From assembly GCF_001529295.1 (NCBI RefSeq), contig NZ_LLWK01000030.1, positions 62,001 to 126,000 of the forward strand: a DNA stretch of 64,000 nucleotides. Reading direction: 5' to 3'. The first letter of the stretch is position 1, and every line of letters begins with the position of its first letter. The DNA comes from Flavobacterium sp. TAB 87. GTDB taxonomy: Bacteria; Bacteroidota; Bacteroidia; Flavobacteriales; Flavobacteriaceae. Both the position numbers and the translations under genes were made by a program. The notes under the pieces were generated by a model. That model saw nothing but the letters and a program-made list of their open reading frames with translations. It made no database searches and was not told where the DNA came from. Below, in pieces: positions 57,201 through 64,000 of the stretch.

Positions 57201-58544
57201 TCTACCAGTGGCGGCGCAGAAGTACAAAAACCTTTGGCAACCGTGGTTATTGGTGGCTTGATGACGGCTACTCTCTTAACTTTAATCATACTACCCATTC
57301 TTTATTTGTTTTCAGAAAAAAAAATAAAAATGAAAATTAATCCTACTCTAAAAACAACATTAATCGTTTTTTTTATCATGTTCAGCACAACTGGATTTGC
57401 TCAAGATGCTATTGTTGTTAGTTTGAGCGAAGCAGTAACTTTGGCAAAATCCAATAACAGCAGTCTTAAAATTGCTACTAAAGAAGTTGAAAAACAAACG
57501 CTGCTAAAAAAGACTGCTTTTCAAGCAGATCCTTTACAGATTGAATATCAAGGCGGACAAATAAATGGTGAACTTTACGATAACAATTTCTCAGTGCAAC
57601 AATATTTCCCTATTGGAAAAAGCACTAGTACCAATCGCAAACTACAGCAAGAACTAGTGACGTTAGCTGAAAACCGAAAAGCGTTAACTTCTTATGAAAT
57701 AGAAAAAGCAGTAACCTTGGCTTACTATCAATACTTGTATGGAGTGGCATTGGAACAGCTGAATTCTGAATTAGAAATTATTTACAGTGCATTTTTAAAA
57801 AATGCAGAGTTGCGTTATAAAACAGGAGAAAGTGGGCAAATTGAAGTCATTAGCGCAAAAGCAAAGTGTATGGAAATTTCGACAGAGAAAGTACAAATTC
57901 AGTATGATTTGGCTATTTATCAAAAGCAGCTCCAATATTTCATCCAAACGGAACAAACTGTTATTCCTGATAAAAAAACTCCTTTGGAGTTTCAGGGAAA
58001 TATGGGTCTGGAAGAAGCTCCTATTCAAAAACTATTAGAGAATTATTACCAGCAGCAAGTGATTGTTTATGAAAAAGAAGTAGAAAGTTTGCAAGCACAA
58101 CGCGCACCGAAATTAGGCTTAGGTTATTTTGCACAAAGTCTGGATCAGCGTTATTACTACCAAGGTTTTACAGCAGGATTACAAATCCCACTTTTGGGAC
58201 AAAATTTTTCGACTAAAGCAAAAGCAGCACAAATACAAGTCGAGCAAACTAAAATGGAATATAATAATTCGAAATGGCAACTAAAATTATACATGGAGGA
58301 ATTGAAAAGTGAATTTGAAAAGCAACAAAGTGGCTTAGTTTATTATCAAAATGAAGGATTAAAATATGCGGAGTCAATTATAAGAACAGCGCAAGTAAGT
58401 TACTTCAGTGGCGATATGAATTACTGGATGTACATTGGTTATTTGAATCAAGCGATCGATATAAAAAAACAATATACGACCTCTTTACAAGCTTACAATC
58501 AAAGCGCTATCACTTTACAATTTCCATCAATTCAAAAAAACTAA
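54225..58544 (+). CDS. czcA: CzcA-type heavy-metal RND pump fused in frame to a CzcC/TolC outer-membrane factor
   Basis: A 1439-residue fusion. Residues 1-1035 are a complete RND pump; the proton-relay motif DFGIIVDGAVIIVE (Asp400, Asp406, Glu413) matches the Zn/Co/Cd group (HME1) rather than the Cu/Ag pump CusA. Residues 1036-1439 are an outer-membrane factor of the CzcC type that starts with Met and its own signal-peptide-like stretch (TTLIVFFIMFSTTGFAQ), followed by the helical barrel domain. The junction holds nine consecutive A residues. The CzcB adaptor follows four bases later, so this gene and the next provide all three parts of the efflux complex. Fusions of this length are found in other Bacteroidota. 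Confidence 0.92.
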   Translation: MLDKIIQFSIKNKFIILLFTLILIGWGAYSLKHLPLDALPDVTNNQVQIITTAPTLASQEVEQLITYPLEQAFKTIPKVIELRSISRFGLSVVTVVFEDDADTYWAREQVFQRLKEAEENIPDYVDSPSLAPITTGLGEIYQYDVYAKEGYEDKYDATSLRTIQDWIIVPQLQGVKGIAEVSTWGGSVKQYEIAVDPNRLNSANVTITEIFDALQKNNQNTGGAYIEKDEYAFLIRGVGMATNLTDIGNIVVKNRNGTPILIRNIATVQYGSAIRFGATTKDGKGEIVGGLALMLKGENSKAVVERVKSKMAEINKMLPEGVTAEAFIDRSKLVDNAIGTISKNLIEGALIVIFVLILFLGNLRAGLIVASVIPLAMLFAVILMNAFGVSGNLMSLGAIDFGIIVDGAVIIVEASMHHLYHKKRKRVLNQEEMDVEIYQSASKIRNSAAFGEIIILIVYLPILTLVGTEGKMFRPMAMTVAFAVTGAFILSLTYVPMMSALFLSKNTEQKPNFSDRMMAWLENIYEPILKSALQIKKIVLGIAVALFAFALLLFSRMGGEFIPTIEEGDLAINATIMTGSSLSQMIKTTTKYEQMLKAKFPEIETIVSKIGSGEIPTDPMPIESADLIIVLKDKKDWVTADNWQDLSYLMKEEMEKIPGANIEVSQPIQMRFNELMTGSRSDIAIKIFGENLETLDLKAKELIQKIKSVEGIGDLKADKITGLPQITIKYDYDKIALYGLNIADLNQIIRSSFAGEKAGKIYEENKRFDLVVRMTNENRNDISDVSNLFIPLPNGQQVPLSQVATVDYENGPVQVSRENGERRITIGLNVRGRDVKSVVEEIQQKLDKDFKLPAGYYVSYGGQFENLVEANKRLSIAVPLALAFILVLLYFTFKSGKQAILIFTAIPLSAIGGVFALYLRGMPFSISAGIGFIALFGIAVLNGIVLISYFNQLKEEGITSPLERVLIGTKTRLRPVLMTAAVASLGFLPMALSTSGGAEVQKPLATVVIGGLMTATLLTLIILPILYLFSEKKIKMKINPTLKTTLIVFFIMFSTTGFAQDAIVVSLSEAVTLAKSNNSSLKIATKEVEKQTLLKKTAFQADPLQIEYQGGQINGELYDNNFSVQQYFPIGKSTSTNRKLQQELVTLAENRKALTSYEIEKAVTLAYYQYLYGVALEQLNSELEIIYSAFLKNAELRYKTGESGQIEVISAKAKCMEISTEKVQIQYDLAIYQKQLQYFIQTEQTVIPDKKTPLEFQGNMGLEEAPIQKLLENYYQQQVIVYEKEVESLQAQRAPKLGLGYFAQSLDQRYYYQGFTAGLQIPLLGQNFSTKAKAAQIQVEQTKMEYNNSKWQLKLYMEELKSEFEKQQSGLVYYQNEGLKYAESIIRTAQVSYFSGDMNYWMYIGYLNQAIDIKKQYTTSLQAYNQSAITLQFPSIQKN
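57316..57324 (+). other. Run of nine A at the CzcA/CzcC junction
   Basis: In the given reading the frame passes through GAA-AAA-AAA-ATA-AAA-ATG. With eight A the same place reads GAA-AAA-AAA-TAA, ending CzcA, and an ATG at 57330 begins CzcC five bases after the stop. This may be a transcript-slippage site, a recent fusion by one-base insertion, or a homopolymer sequencing error. Confidence 0.8.
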
Positions 58545-58548
58545 TAGA

Positions 58549-59754
58549 ATGAAAAATATATTTCCAATAGTATCAATAAAACTTCCAACAGTTGTTATAG
58601 TTCTTCTTTTCACTTTATGTCAGATTTCGTGTAAACAAAAGGAGGAAGAAAATCATGCAGAAGATAATCACGAAGACGAAAAACCAAAGACTGAAGTTTC
58701 GCTAACTGAAGATCAATACAAAACGGTAGGAATTGCAACTGCTCTGGTCGAAGAAAGGAACTTAAAATCGATTATAAAGGCGACAGGAACAACTACAGTT
58801 CCTCCTCAAAACTCAGCAAATGTAGCAACTTTAATGAGCGGAGTAGTTAAAGATATTTACGTTCTAGAAGGCACTTTCGTGAAAAAAGGAACCGTTTTGG
58901 CTACCCTAAAAAATTTAGAAATTACCGAAATTCAGCAAGAGTATCAGTCAGCTTTGGCAAGTATCGAATATTTGCAATTAGAGTTCGATCGCCAAAAGAT
59001 TTTAACTGCTCAAAATATTACAGCACGCAAAGTTTTTCAAGAGGTAAAATCAAAACTGAAAATGGAAAAAGTGAGAGCGCAAGCCGCAAAAACTAAATTA
59101 GAAACCTTGCACGTCAGTCCAAATTCTAAAAGTGGTACCATTCCAATTATAAGTCCTATAAACGGTTATGTTGGCGAAATTAGTATCCGAAAAGGTGGAT
59201 TTGCAGCAACCGGAATTACGTTGTTCGAAGTTGTTGATAACAGCCAAATGCACTTGGATTTGGATGTATATGAAAAAGATTTGTATAGCATTTCTATTGG
59301 TCAAGAAGTCGATTTTATACTTACGAATCAATCTAATAAATCAATAAAAGGAAAGATTTTCGGAATTAATAAATCGTTTTCCAACAGTAGTAAAACGGTT
59401 GCAGTACACGCTAAAATTGATCCGAAGGATTCTAAAGATCTCATTTCCGGAATGTACGTTTCCGCAAATATCGATATCGACCGCGCCAAAGTAAAAGCTT
59501 TGCCTAAAGAAGCTGTTATTCGCAATGGGGACAATTACTATGTTTTTATGAAAGAAACTGAAAACCATACCATTACAAAAGACGAACACAATGAAGTTCA
59601 TTTTAAATTGATAGAGGTAATTGTAGGCACTACTGATATGGGGTATACCGAAATTAAATTTGTAACTTCAATTCCTGAAGATGCAGAAATTGTAACTAAA
59701 GGCGCTTTCTATCTGCAATCAGCTTTGATTGGCGGTGGCGAGCATTCACATTAA
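58549..59754 (+). CDS. czcB: CzcB-type periplasmic adaptor of the metal RND pump
   Basis: Membrane-fusion (adaptor) protein of 401 residues that joins the pump to the outer-membrane factor. A lipoprotein signal (LLFTLCQISC lipobox) is followed by a His/Glu/Asp-rich stretch (ENHAEDNHEDE) that could bind metal. A barrel-sandwich domain split by a coiled-coil hairpin (about residues 95-185), a beta-barrel domain and a membrane-proximal domain (to about 390) follow; it ends in GGGEHSH. It starts four bases after the pump gene. Confidence 0.92.
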   Translation: MKNIFPIVSIKLPTVVIVLLFTLCQISCKQKEEENHAEDNHEDEKPKTEVSLTEDQYKTVGIATALVEERNLKSIIKATGTTTVPPQNSANVATLMSGVVKDIYVLEGTFVKKGTVLATLKNLEITEIQQEYQSALASIEYLQLEFDRQKILTAQNITARKVFQEVKSKLKMEKVRAQAAKTKLETLHVSPNSKSGTIPIISPINGYVGEISIRKGGFAATGITLFEVVDNSQMHLDLDVYEKDLYSISIGQEVDFILTNQSNKSIKGKIFGINKSFSNSSKTVAVHAKIDPKDSKDLISGMYVSANIDIDRAKVKALPKEAVIRNGDNYYVFMKETENHTITKDEHNEVHFKLIEVIVGTTDMGYTEIKFVTSIPEDAEIVTKGAFYLQSALIGGGEHSH

Positions 59755-59764
59755 AAAATAAATA

Positions 59765-60382
59765 ATGGATATCAAACAACATTGGGATAACGTGTTTACA
59801 ACAAAAACTCCTTCAGAAGTAAGTTGGACACAAGAAGCTCCCAGCACAGCTATTGCCTATTTGGAAAATTTGCAATTACCTAAAAATGCTGCTATTATAG
59901 AAATTGGAGGCGGAGAAAGTAATTTTTGTGAAATTTTATTAGATAAAGGATACGAAAATATTTGGATACTAGACATTTCTGAAGTTGCACTTCAAAAAGT
60001 AAAAAACCGTTTGGGCGAGAGAGCAAATCGTATTCACTGGGTTACCTCAGACATCATTGAATTTAAAACCAATATAAAATTTGACTTTTGGTACGATAGA
60101 GCTGTTTTTCACTTTTTAACTTCTTCAGAAGAGATAAATACGTATGTCAATTTAGTAGCAGATTCTATGGCTGATAAAGGGAATTTTTTACTAGGAACTT
60201 TTTCAGAAAATGGCCCGCTTAAGTGCAGCGGTTTAGCCATTACTCAGTATTCTGAAACTAAAATGAAATCATTATTTATAGAAAACTTTGAACCAGTACA
60301 CTGTTTTAAAGAGCAGCATCAAACTCCATTCGAAACAATTCAAGAATTTCAATTTTGCGGATTTAAAAAATTAAATAAATGA
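59765..60382 (+). CDS. Class I SAM-dependent methyltransferase
   Basis: Cytoplasmic methyltransferase of 205 residues with a Rossmann fold: IIEIGGGESNFCEILL is the SAM-binding motif I, WILDISEVAL motif II and FDFWYDRAVFHFLT the acidic/aromatic post-II motif. The opening HWDNVFTTKTPSEVSWTQ is shared by a family often found beside metal-resistance genes and distantly similar to thiopurine methyltransferases. It lies ten bases after czcB and its stop overlaps the ATPase start by four bases (ATGA), indicating coupling. It might methylate a metalloid or a small thiol; this is inference. Confidence 0.88.
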   Translation: MDIKQHWDNVFTTKTPSEVSWTQEAPSTAIAYLENLQLPKNAAIIEIGGGESNFCEILLDKGYENIWILDISEVALQKVKNRLGERANRIHWVTSDIIEFKTNIKFDFWYDRAVFHFLTSSEEINTYVNLVADSMADKGNFLLGTFSENGPLKCSGLAITQYSETKMKSLFIENFEPVHCFKEQHQTPFETIQEFQFCGFKKLNK

Positions 60383-62352
60383 ACGGATACAAATCAAATA
60401 ATCGCAAAGTAATAAAGTCTTGTTGCGCTACAGATGAGCATGAAAGTCACGGAAGTGATGATCACGACGAACACAATCACGATTTAGGTGATCAAACAAG
60501 AATGCGACTGTTTTTACCAGCTATTATATCTTTTTTACTATTATTGATTGCAATCTTAATCGATAATTTTTTTCCACAAGATTGGTTCTATGGATGGATT
60601 CGAATAGTATGGTATGTAGCGGCATATCTACCTGTTGGATTTCCTGTCATTAAGGAAGCTTGGGAAAGCATTTTAAAAGGTGACGTTTTTTCTGAATTTC
60701 TATTAATGGTTATTGCGACCTTAGGCGCTTTTGCGATAGGAGAATATCCTGAAGGTGTTGCCGTAATGTTATTTTACGCCGTAGGTGAAATTTTTCAAAC
60801 ACTAGCGGTAACTCGTGCGAAAACAAATATAAAAATACTACTTGACCAACGTCCTGATGAAGTAACTGTTTTGGAAGACAATAAACTCAAAGTCGTTAAA
60901 GCAGTCGCCGTAACTATCGGTTCTATTGTACAATTAAAAGCAGGAGAAAAACTAGGCTTGGATGGTGAATTATTGTCTGAAACAGGATCTTTTAATACCG
61001 CTGCTTTGACTGGAGAAAGCACACCTGATACCAAAACGAAAGGCGATTACGTTCTTGCGGGTATGATTAATCTAAATAAGGTCGTTCAAGTAAAGGTAAC
61101 AGCTTTGTATTCAGACAGTAAATTATCGAAGATTTTAGAAATGGTACAAGATGCTACAACTAAAAAAGCACCAACAGAATTGTTCATTCGCAAATTTGCT
61201 AAAATATACACTCCAATTGTAACACTTTTGGCGGTGTTGATTTGTGTGCTTCCATACTTTTTTGTCGAAAACTATATTTTTAGAGATTGGTTGTATCGAG
61301 CTTTAGTTTTCTTAGTGATTTCTTGTCCGTGCGCATTGGTAATCTCAATTCCATTGGGTTATTTTGGAGGTATTGGTGCTGCTAGTAAGAACGGCATTCT
61401 TTTTAAAGGTTCAACTTTTTTAGATACGATGGCAAGTATTCAAGCAGTAGTAATGGACAAAACAGGAACACTAACCAAAGGTGTTTTTAAAGTGCAAAAA
61501 GTAATAGCAGAGAATGTTTCAGAAAAAGAATTAGTACAATATGTAGCTGCGTTAGAAACATACTCTACTCATCCTGTAGGAACAGCGATTATTGAATATG
61601 CAAATGGTGCGGAGAGAGACAGTACTGTGAGAGATGTTGAAGAAATTGCAGGACATGGTTTAAAAGGAAATGTAGATGGAAAAATTATTCTAGCAGGAAA
61701 CAGCAGGTTAATGCAGAAGTTTAATATTGCTTATGATGAATCTATTAATAAAAATCCTTTTACAATTATAATTATTGCCATAGAAAACCAATATGCAGGA
61801 TATTTTCTAATTGCCGATGAAATCAAAGAAGATGCAAAATCAACCATCAAGCATTTACAAAACTTAAACATTAAAACGGTTATGCTTTCCGGTGACAAGC
61901 AATCGGTGGTTACTGCTGTAGCAAAGGAATTAAATATTTCTGAAGCTTACGGTGACCTATTGCCCGAAAATAAGGTCGAAAAAGTTACTGAACTAAAAAA
62001 CCAAAACTTAAAAATTGCTTTTGTCGGCGATGGAGTAAATGATGCTCCTGTAATCGCATTGGCTGATGCTGGAATAGCAATGGGTGGATTGGGAAGTGAC
62101 GCGACCATAGAAACAGCTGATATCGTAATCCAGAACGACCAACCTTATAAAATTTTTACCGCAATCCAGATTGGAAAAAAGACAAAGCAAATAGTGTGGC
62201 AAAATATTGGTTTGGCATTCGTTGTTAAAGCAATTGTACTGATTTTAGGAGCGGGAGGCTTAGCTACAATGTGGGAAGCCGTATTTGCCGATGTAGGTGT
62301 CGCTTTATTAGCTATTTTAAATGCAGTTCGTATTCAACGTATGAAATTTTAA
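60379..62352 (+). CDS. zntA: P1B-type Zn/Cd/Pb-exporting ATPase
   Basis: Metal-pumping P-type ATPase of 657 residues. The N-terminus lacks the usual HMA domain; instead Cys15-Cys16 are followed by a His/Asp/Glu-rich stretch (about 17-36). Membrane-core motif SCPCALVISIP, phosphorylation site DKTGTLT, HP motif (STHPVGTA), GDGVNDAP hinge are all present. The last membrane helices hold Lys (VVKAIVLILG) and Asp (ADVGVALLAILNAVR), the P1B-2 pair for Zn2+, Cd2+ and Pb2+. It is translationally coupled to the methyltransferase gene upstream. Confidence 0.93.
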   Translation: MNGYKSNNRKVIKSCCATDEHESHGSDDHDEHNHDLGDQTRMRLFLPAIISFLLLLIAILIDNFFPQDWFYGWIRIVWYVAAYLPVGFPVIKEAWESILKGDVFSEFLLMVIATLGAFAIGEYPEGVAVMLFYAVGEIFQTLAVTRAKTNIKILLDQRPDEVTVLEDNKLKVVKAVAVTIGSIVQLKAGEKLGLDGELLSETGSFNTAALTGESTPDTKTKGDYVLAGMINLNKVVQVKVTALYSDSKLSKILEMVQDATTKKAPTELFIRKFAKIYTPIVTLLAVLICVLPYFFVENYIFRDWLYRALVFLVISCPCALVISIPLGYFGGIGAASKNGILFKGSTFLDTMASIQAVVMDKTGTLTKGVFKVQKVIAENVSEKELVQYVAALETYSTHPVGTAIIEYANGAERDSTVRDVEEIAGHGLKGNVDGKIILAGNSRLMQKFNIAYDESINKNPFTIIIIAIENQYAGYFLIADEIKEDAKSTIKHLQNLNIKTVMLSGDKQSVVTAVAKELNISEAYGDLLPENKVEKVTELKNQNLKIAFVGDGVNDAPVIALADAGIAMGGLGSDATIETADIVIQNDQPYKIFTAIQIGKKTKQIVWQNIGLAFVVKAIVLILGAGGLATMWEAVFADVGVALLAILNAVRIQRMKF

Positions 62353-62398
62353 GTTAAGAGAAATAAACAATTAATAAAAATAATTTAAGCAGACAATT

Positions 62399-62791
62399 AT
62401 GGAAATTATAACAGCTCATAATGATAACTCAAAGTATAAAACAACGATTCGCTCCACAAGCGGAAACATAGTAATAGCTGACGAACCTACAGAATTAGGT
62501 GGTGCTAATCTAGGATTTTCTCCAGTAGAACTATTAGCAGCTGCACTAATTTCCTGTACAGCAATTACTTTAAGAATGTATGCTGATCGAAAAGAATGGA
62601 ACTTAATTGATATAATAGTAGAGGCAACTAGTGAAGTGAGAGAAGATGGCAGTACTTTGTTTAAATTGAATATTAAACTTTTTGGAGAAATTGACTCCAA
62701 ACAGAAAGAGCGTTTACTAGATATAGCTAAGAAATGCCCGATTCATAAAACACTCTTACATACAATGGAAATAGACACTAAACTTGAATAA
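62399..62791 (+). CDS. OsmC-family peroxidase-like protein
   Basis: OsmC/Ohr-like protein of 130 residues. The two redox Cys of the family are in LISCTAITLRMYADRK and AKKCPIHKTL, and GFSPVELLAAAL is the usual helix start. Relatives reduce organic or fatty-acid peroxides with thiol help. It comes 46 bases after the ATPase gene and overlaps the following GNAT gene by eight bases, so it belongs to the metal-resistance transcript, perhaps handling oxidative stress caused by metals. Confidence 0.9.
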   Translation: MEIITAHNDNSKYKTTIRSTSGNIVIADEPTELGGANLGFSPVELLAAALISCTAITLRMYADRKEWNLIDIIVEATSEVREDGSTLFKLNIKLFGEIDSKQKERLLDIAKKCPIHKTLLHTMEIDTKLE

Positions 62792-63077
62792 CATGGAATT
62801 CATACAAAACAACAATGGGCGAAGGGGAAACTTCGTTGCCATCGAACAAGGCAAACAAGCAGGAATAATAACATACATATGGAAAGGAGACGATGAGATC
62901 ATTATCGAGCATACTGAAGTTAACGACGAATTTAAAGGTAAAGGAATAGCAAAAAAGCTGGTTATGGCTGCAGTTAATTATCCACGTACAAATAACATTT
63001 TTATCATTCAAGTTTGTCCGTTTGTTAAAGCAATGTTTGATAAAACAGAAGCAATTCGTGATGTTTTAGCGTCCTAG
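62784..63077 (+). CDS. Small GNAT-type acetyltransferase-like protein
   Basis: Short N-acetyltransferase-fold protein of 97 residues, of the small YjdJ-like group rather than full-length GNATs (about 150 residues). Acetyl-CoA loop HTEVNDEFKGKGIAKKLV and the C-terminal QVCPFVKAMFDK are typical. The substrate is unknown. The start overlaps the OsmC gene by eight bases. It is the last intact gene before a decayed transposase. Confidence 0.88.
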   Translation: MNNMEFIQNNNGRRGNFVAIEQGKQAGIITYIWKGDDEIIIEHTEVNDEFKGKGIAKKLVMAAVNYPRTNNIFIIQVCPFVKAMFDKTEAIRDVLAS

Positions 63078-63168
63078 TTTTACATAGAATGACTTTGGAT
63101 CAATACATAATGTTGTGGGGAAATCTTAAAATCTAGATATTTGTGATTCCAAATTATACCAAATATAA

Positions 63169-64000
63169 AATTCCTATAGCGAACTAATCAAGTTATTATT
63201 ACCTGAAATCATTGTTGAATATTTTGAATTGACTTCTTATAAAAGGGAAGAAGAGATACTTCATCTGTATTTGAAAGAGATCAATTCAATTCCTAAAGAA
63301 TACAGAGATTTTAAGTTAAGTTCTAAATGATTCTACGAAGAGATAACTGTTTAAGATTTTCCCATTCGTGGACATCAAGTATATCTTGATATTAAAGAGA
63401 TCAATAGATTTCAGTCCAAATAATTGTAACGCTATCGCCTGTTTCTAAGATGTTTCTGGAAGAAATCTGCAATATCAGTACAAAGATTATTTAAGTGATT
63501 TTAAAGCTTGGGAACAAAAGTCGCATACAAAACAATGGTTTGTTTTTCCTAAAAACATTGGAAAACGCTTGTCAATAGATGAAATGTCTCCCTCTAATGC
63601 CGAACTCTATGCTATTTTAACCAACAAAGCTGGTAAAGGTAGAAAGGGAACCTTTGTATTTATAATTGCGGGAACTAAAGCAGAAACAGTAATTACTATA
63701 CTAGAAAAAATAACATCAAAGTTACGAAATTGAGTTGCCGAAATAACACTCGATCTGGCGGCTAATATGGGGCTTATTGCTAAGAAATGCTTTTCGAATG
63801 CAGTAAGAGTTACCGACCGATTCCATGTTCAAAAACTAGCGCTCGAAGCTTTGCAACAAATCAGGACTAAATATAGGTGCCAAGCAATTGACATGGAGAA
63901 TGATGCTATTGAAAAAGCTAAATCCACAAAAACGAAATTCGAATCTAAGATATTATCGAACGGTGATACTAGTAAGCAACTATTATCTAGAAGTAGGTAT
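63169..64000 (+). pseudogene. Decayed ISAon1-type transposase, runs off right edge
   Basis: Translated in parts, the sequence resembles ISAon1/ISL3-like elements. An N-region piece (LLLPEIIVEYFELTSYKREE, DFPIRGHQVYL) has in-frame stops at 63328, 63352 and 63421. A later part in another frame (from about 63449: LQYQYKDYLSDFKAWEQK) keeps the catalytic-region pattern SIDEMSPSNAELY, LTNKAGKGRKGTF and ITLDLAANMGLI but is broken by TGA at 63731; VTDRFHVQKLALEALQ follows. The original start appears lost, and a stretch between YLDIK and EINRFQ seems deleted. It cannot be active. No terminal inverted repeat was recognised. Confidence 0.85.

Overview
The window is low-GC, gene-dense DNA from a member of the Bacteroidota, most likely a Flavobacterium or a close relative. 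The evidence is a SusC/RagA outer-membrane protein with its own transmembrane LuxR-type regulator, several protein families largely confined to Flavobacteriia (DUF4835, DUF6495, DUF6660, DUF6913), an RprX/RprY-like two-component pair, absence of obvious Shine-Dalgarno sequences, and repeated -7 promoter elements of the Bacteroidota type (TAnnTTTG). No tRNA, rRNA or CRISPR array was found.

Layout. 1-5.8 kb: the 5' part of a susC-like gene, running off the left edge, preceded by its probable regulator; the spacer between them holds repeated TGATGTAG motifs. 5.9-10.4 kb: acetate kinase, phosphotransacetylase and a CorA magnesium channel. 10.6-16 kb: a tight operon of a glucose-dehydrogenase-like SDR, an MGH1/GH63-like glycosidase and a glycogen debranching enzyme. 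16.3-22.8 kb: housekeeping genes (DUF2911, HAD phosphatase, TcdA, TatD, DUF1684, MFS transporter, DEAD-box helicase). 22.9-26.8 kb: glycosyltransferase, coaE, sensor kinase and response regulator. 27-29 kb: two unrelated enoyl-ACP reductases, fabV and fabI, side by side. 29-35.5 kb: a cluster of DUF6913, dapA, bamD, rpoZ, coaBC, a PorD-like gene and recN. 35.6-40 kb: a 5'-nucleotidase split into two genes, a lysoplasmalogenase and ligA.

40.3-45.7 kb is an inorganic-carbon accumulation (DAB) locus: a divergent LysR regulator, an uncharacterised 101-residue protein, then dabB (proton-conducting membrane subunit) and dabA (zinc, carbonic-anhydrase-like subunit). 45.7-53.4 kb: DUF6495, the rpsF-rpsR-rplI operon, an orphan LytTR response regulator, priA, DUF2147, a YihY/BrkB protein and nadC.

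53.7-63.1 kb is a heavy-metal resistance cluster on the plus strand: a small His/Cys-rich exported protein, a CzcA pump fused in frame to a CzcC/TolC-type outer-membrane factor, the CzcB adaptor, a SAM methyltransferase overlapping a P1B-type Zn/Cd/Pb ATPase gene, OsmC and a small GNAT protein. It ends at a decayed ISAon1-type transposase that runs off the right edge.

The most notable points are the CzcA-CzcC junction, where a run of nine A residues sits so that loss of one A restores two separate genes; the unknown protein built into the DAB operon; the FabV/FabI pair; the three-gene sugar operon; and the methyltransferase coupled to the metal ATPase.
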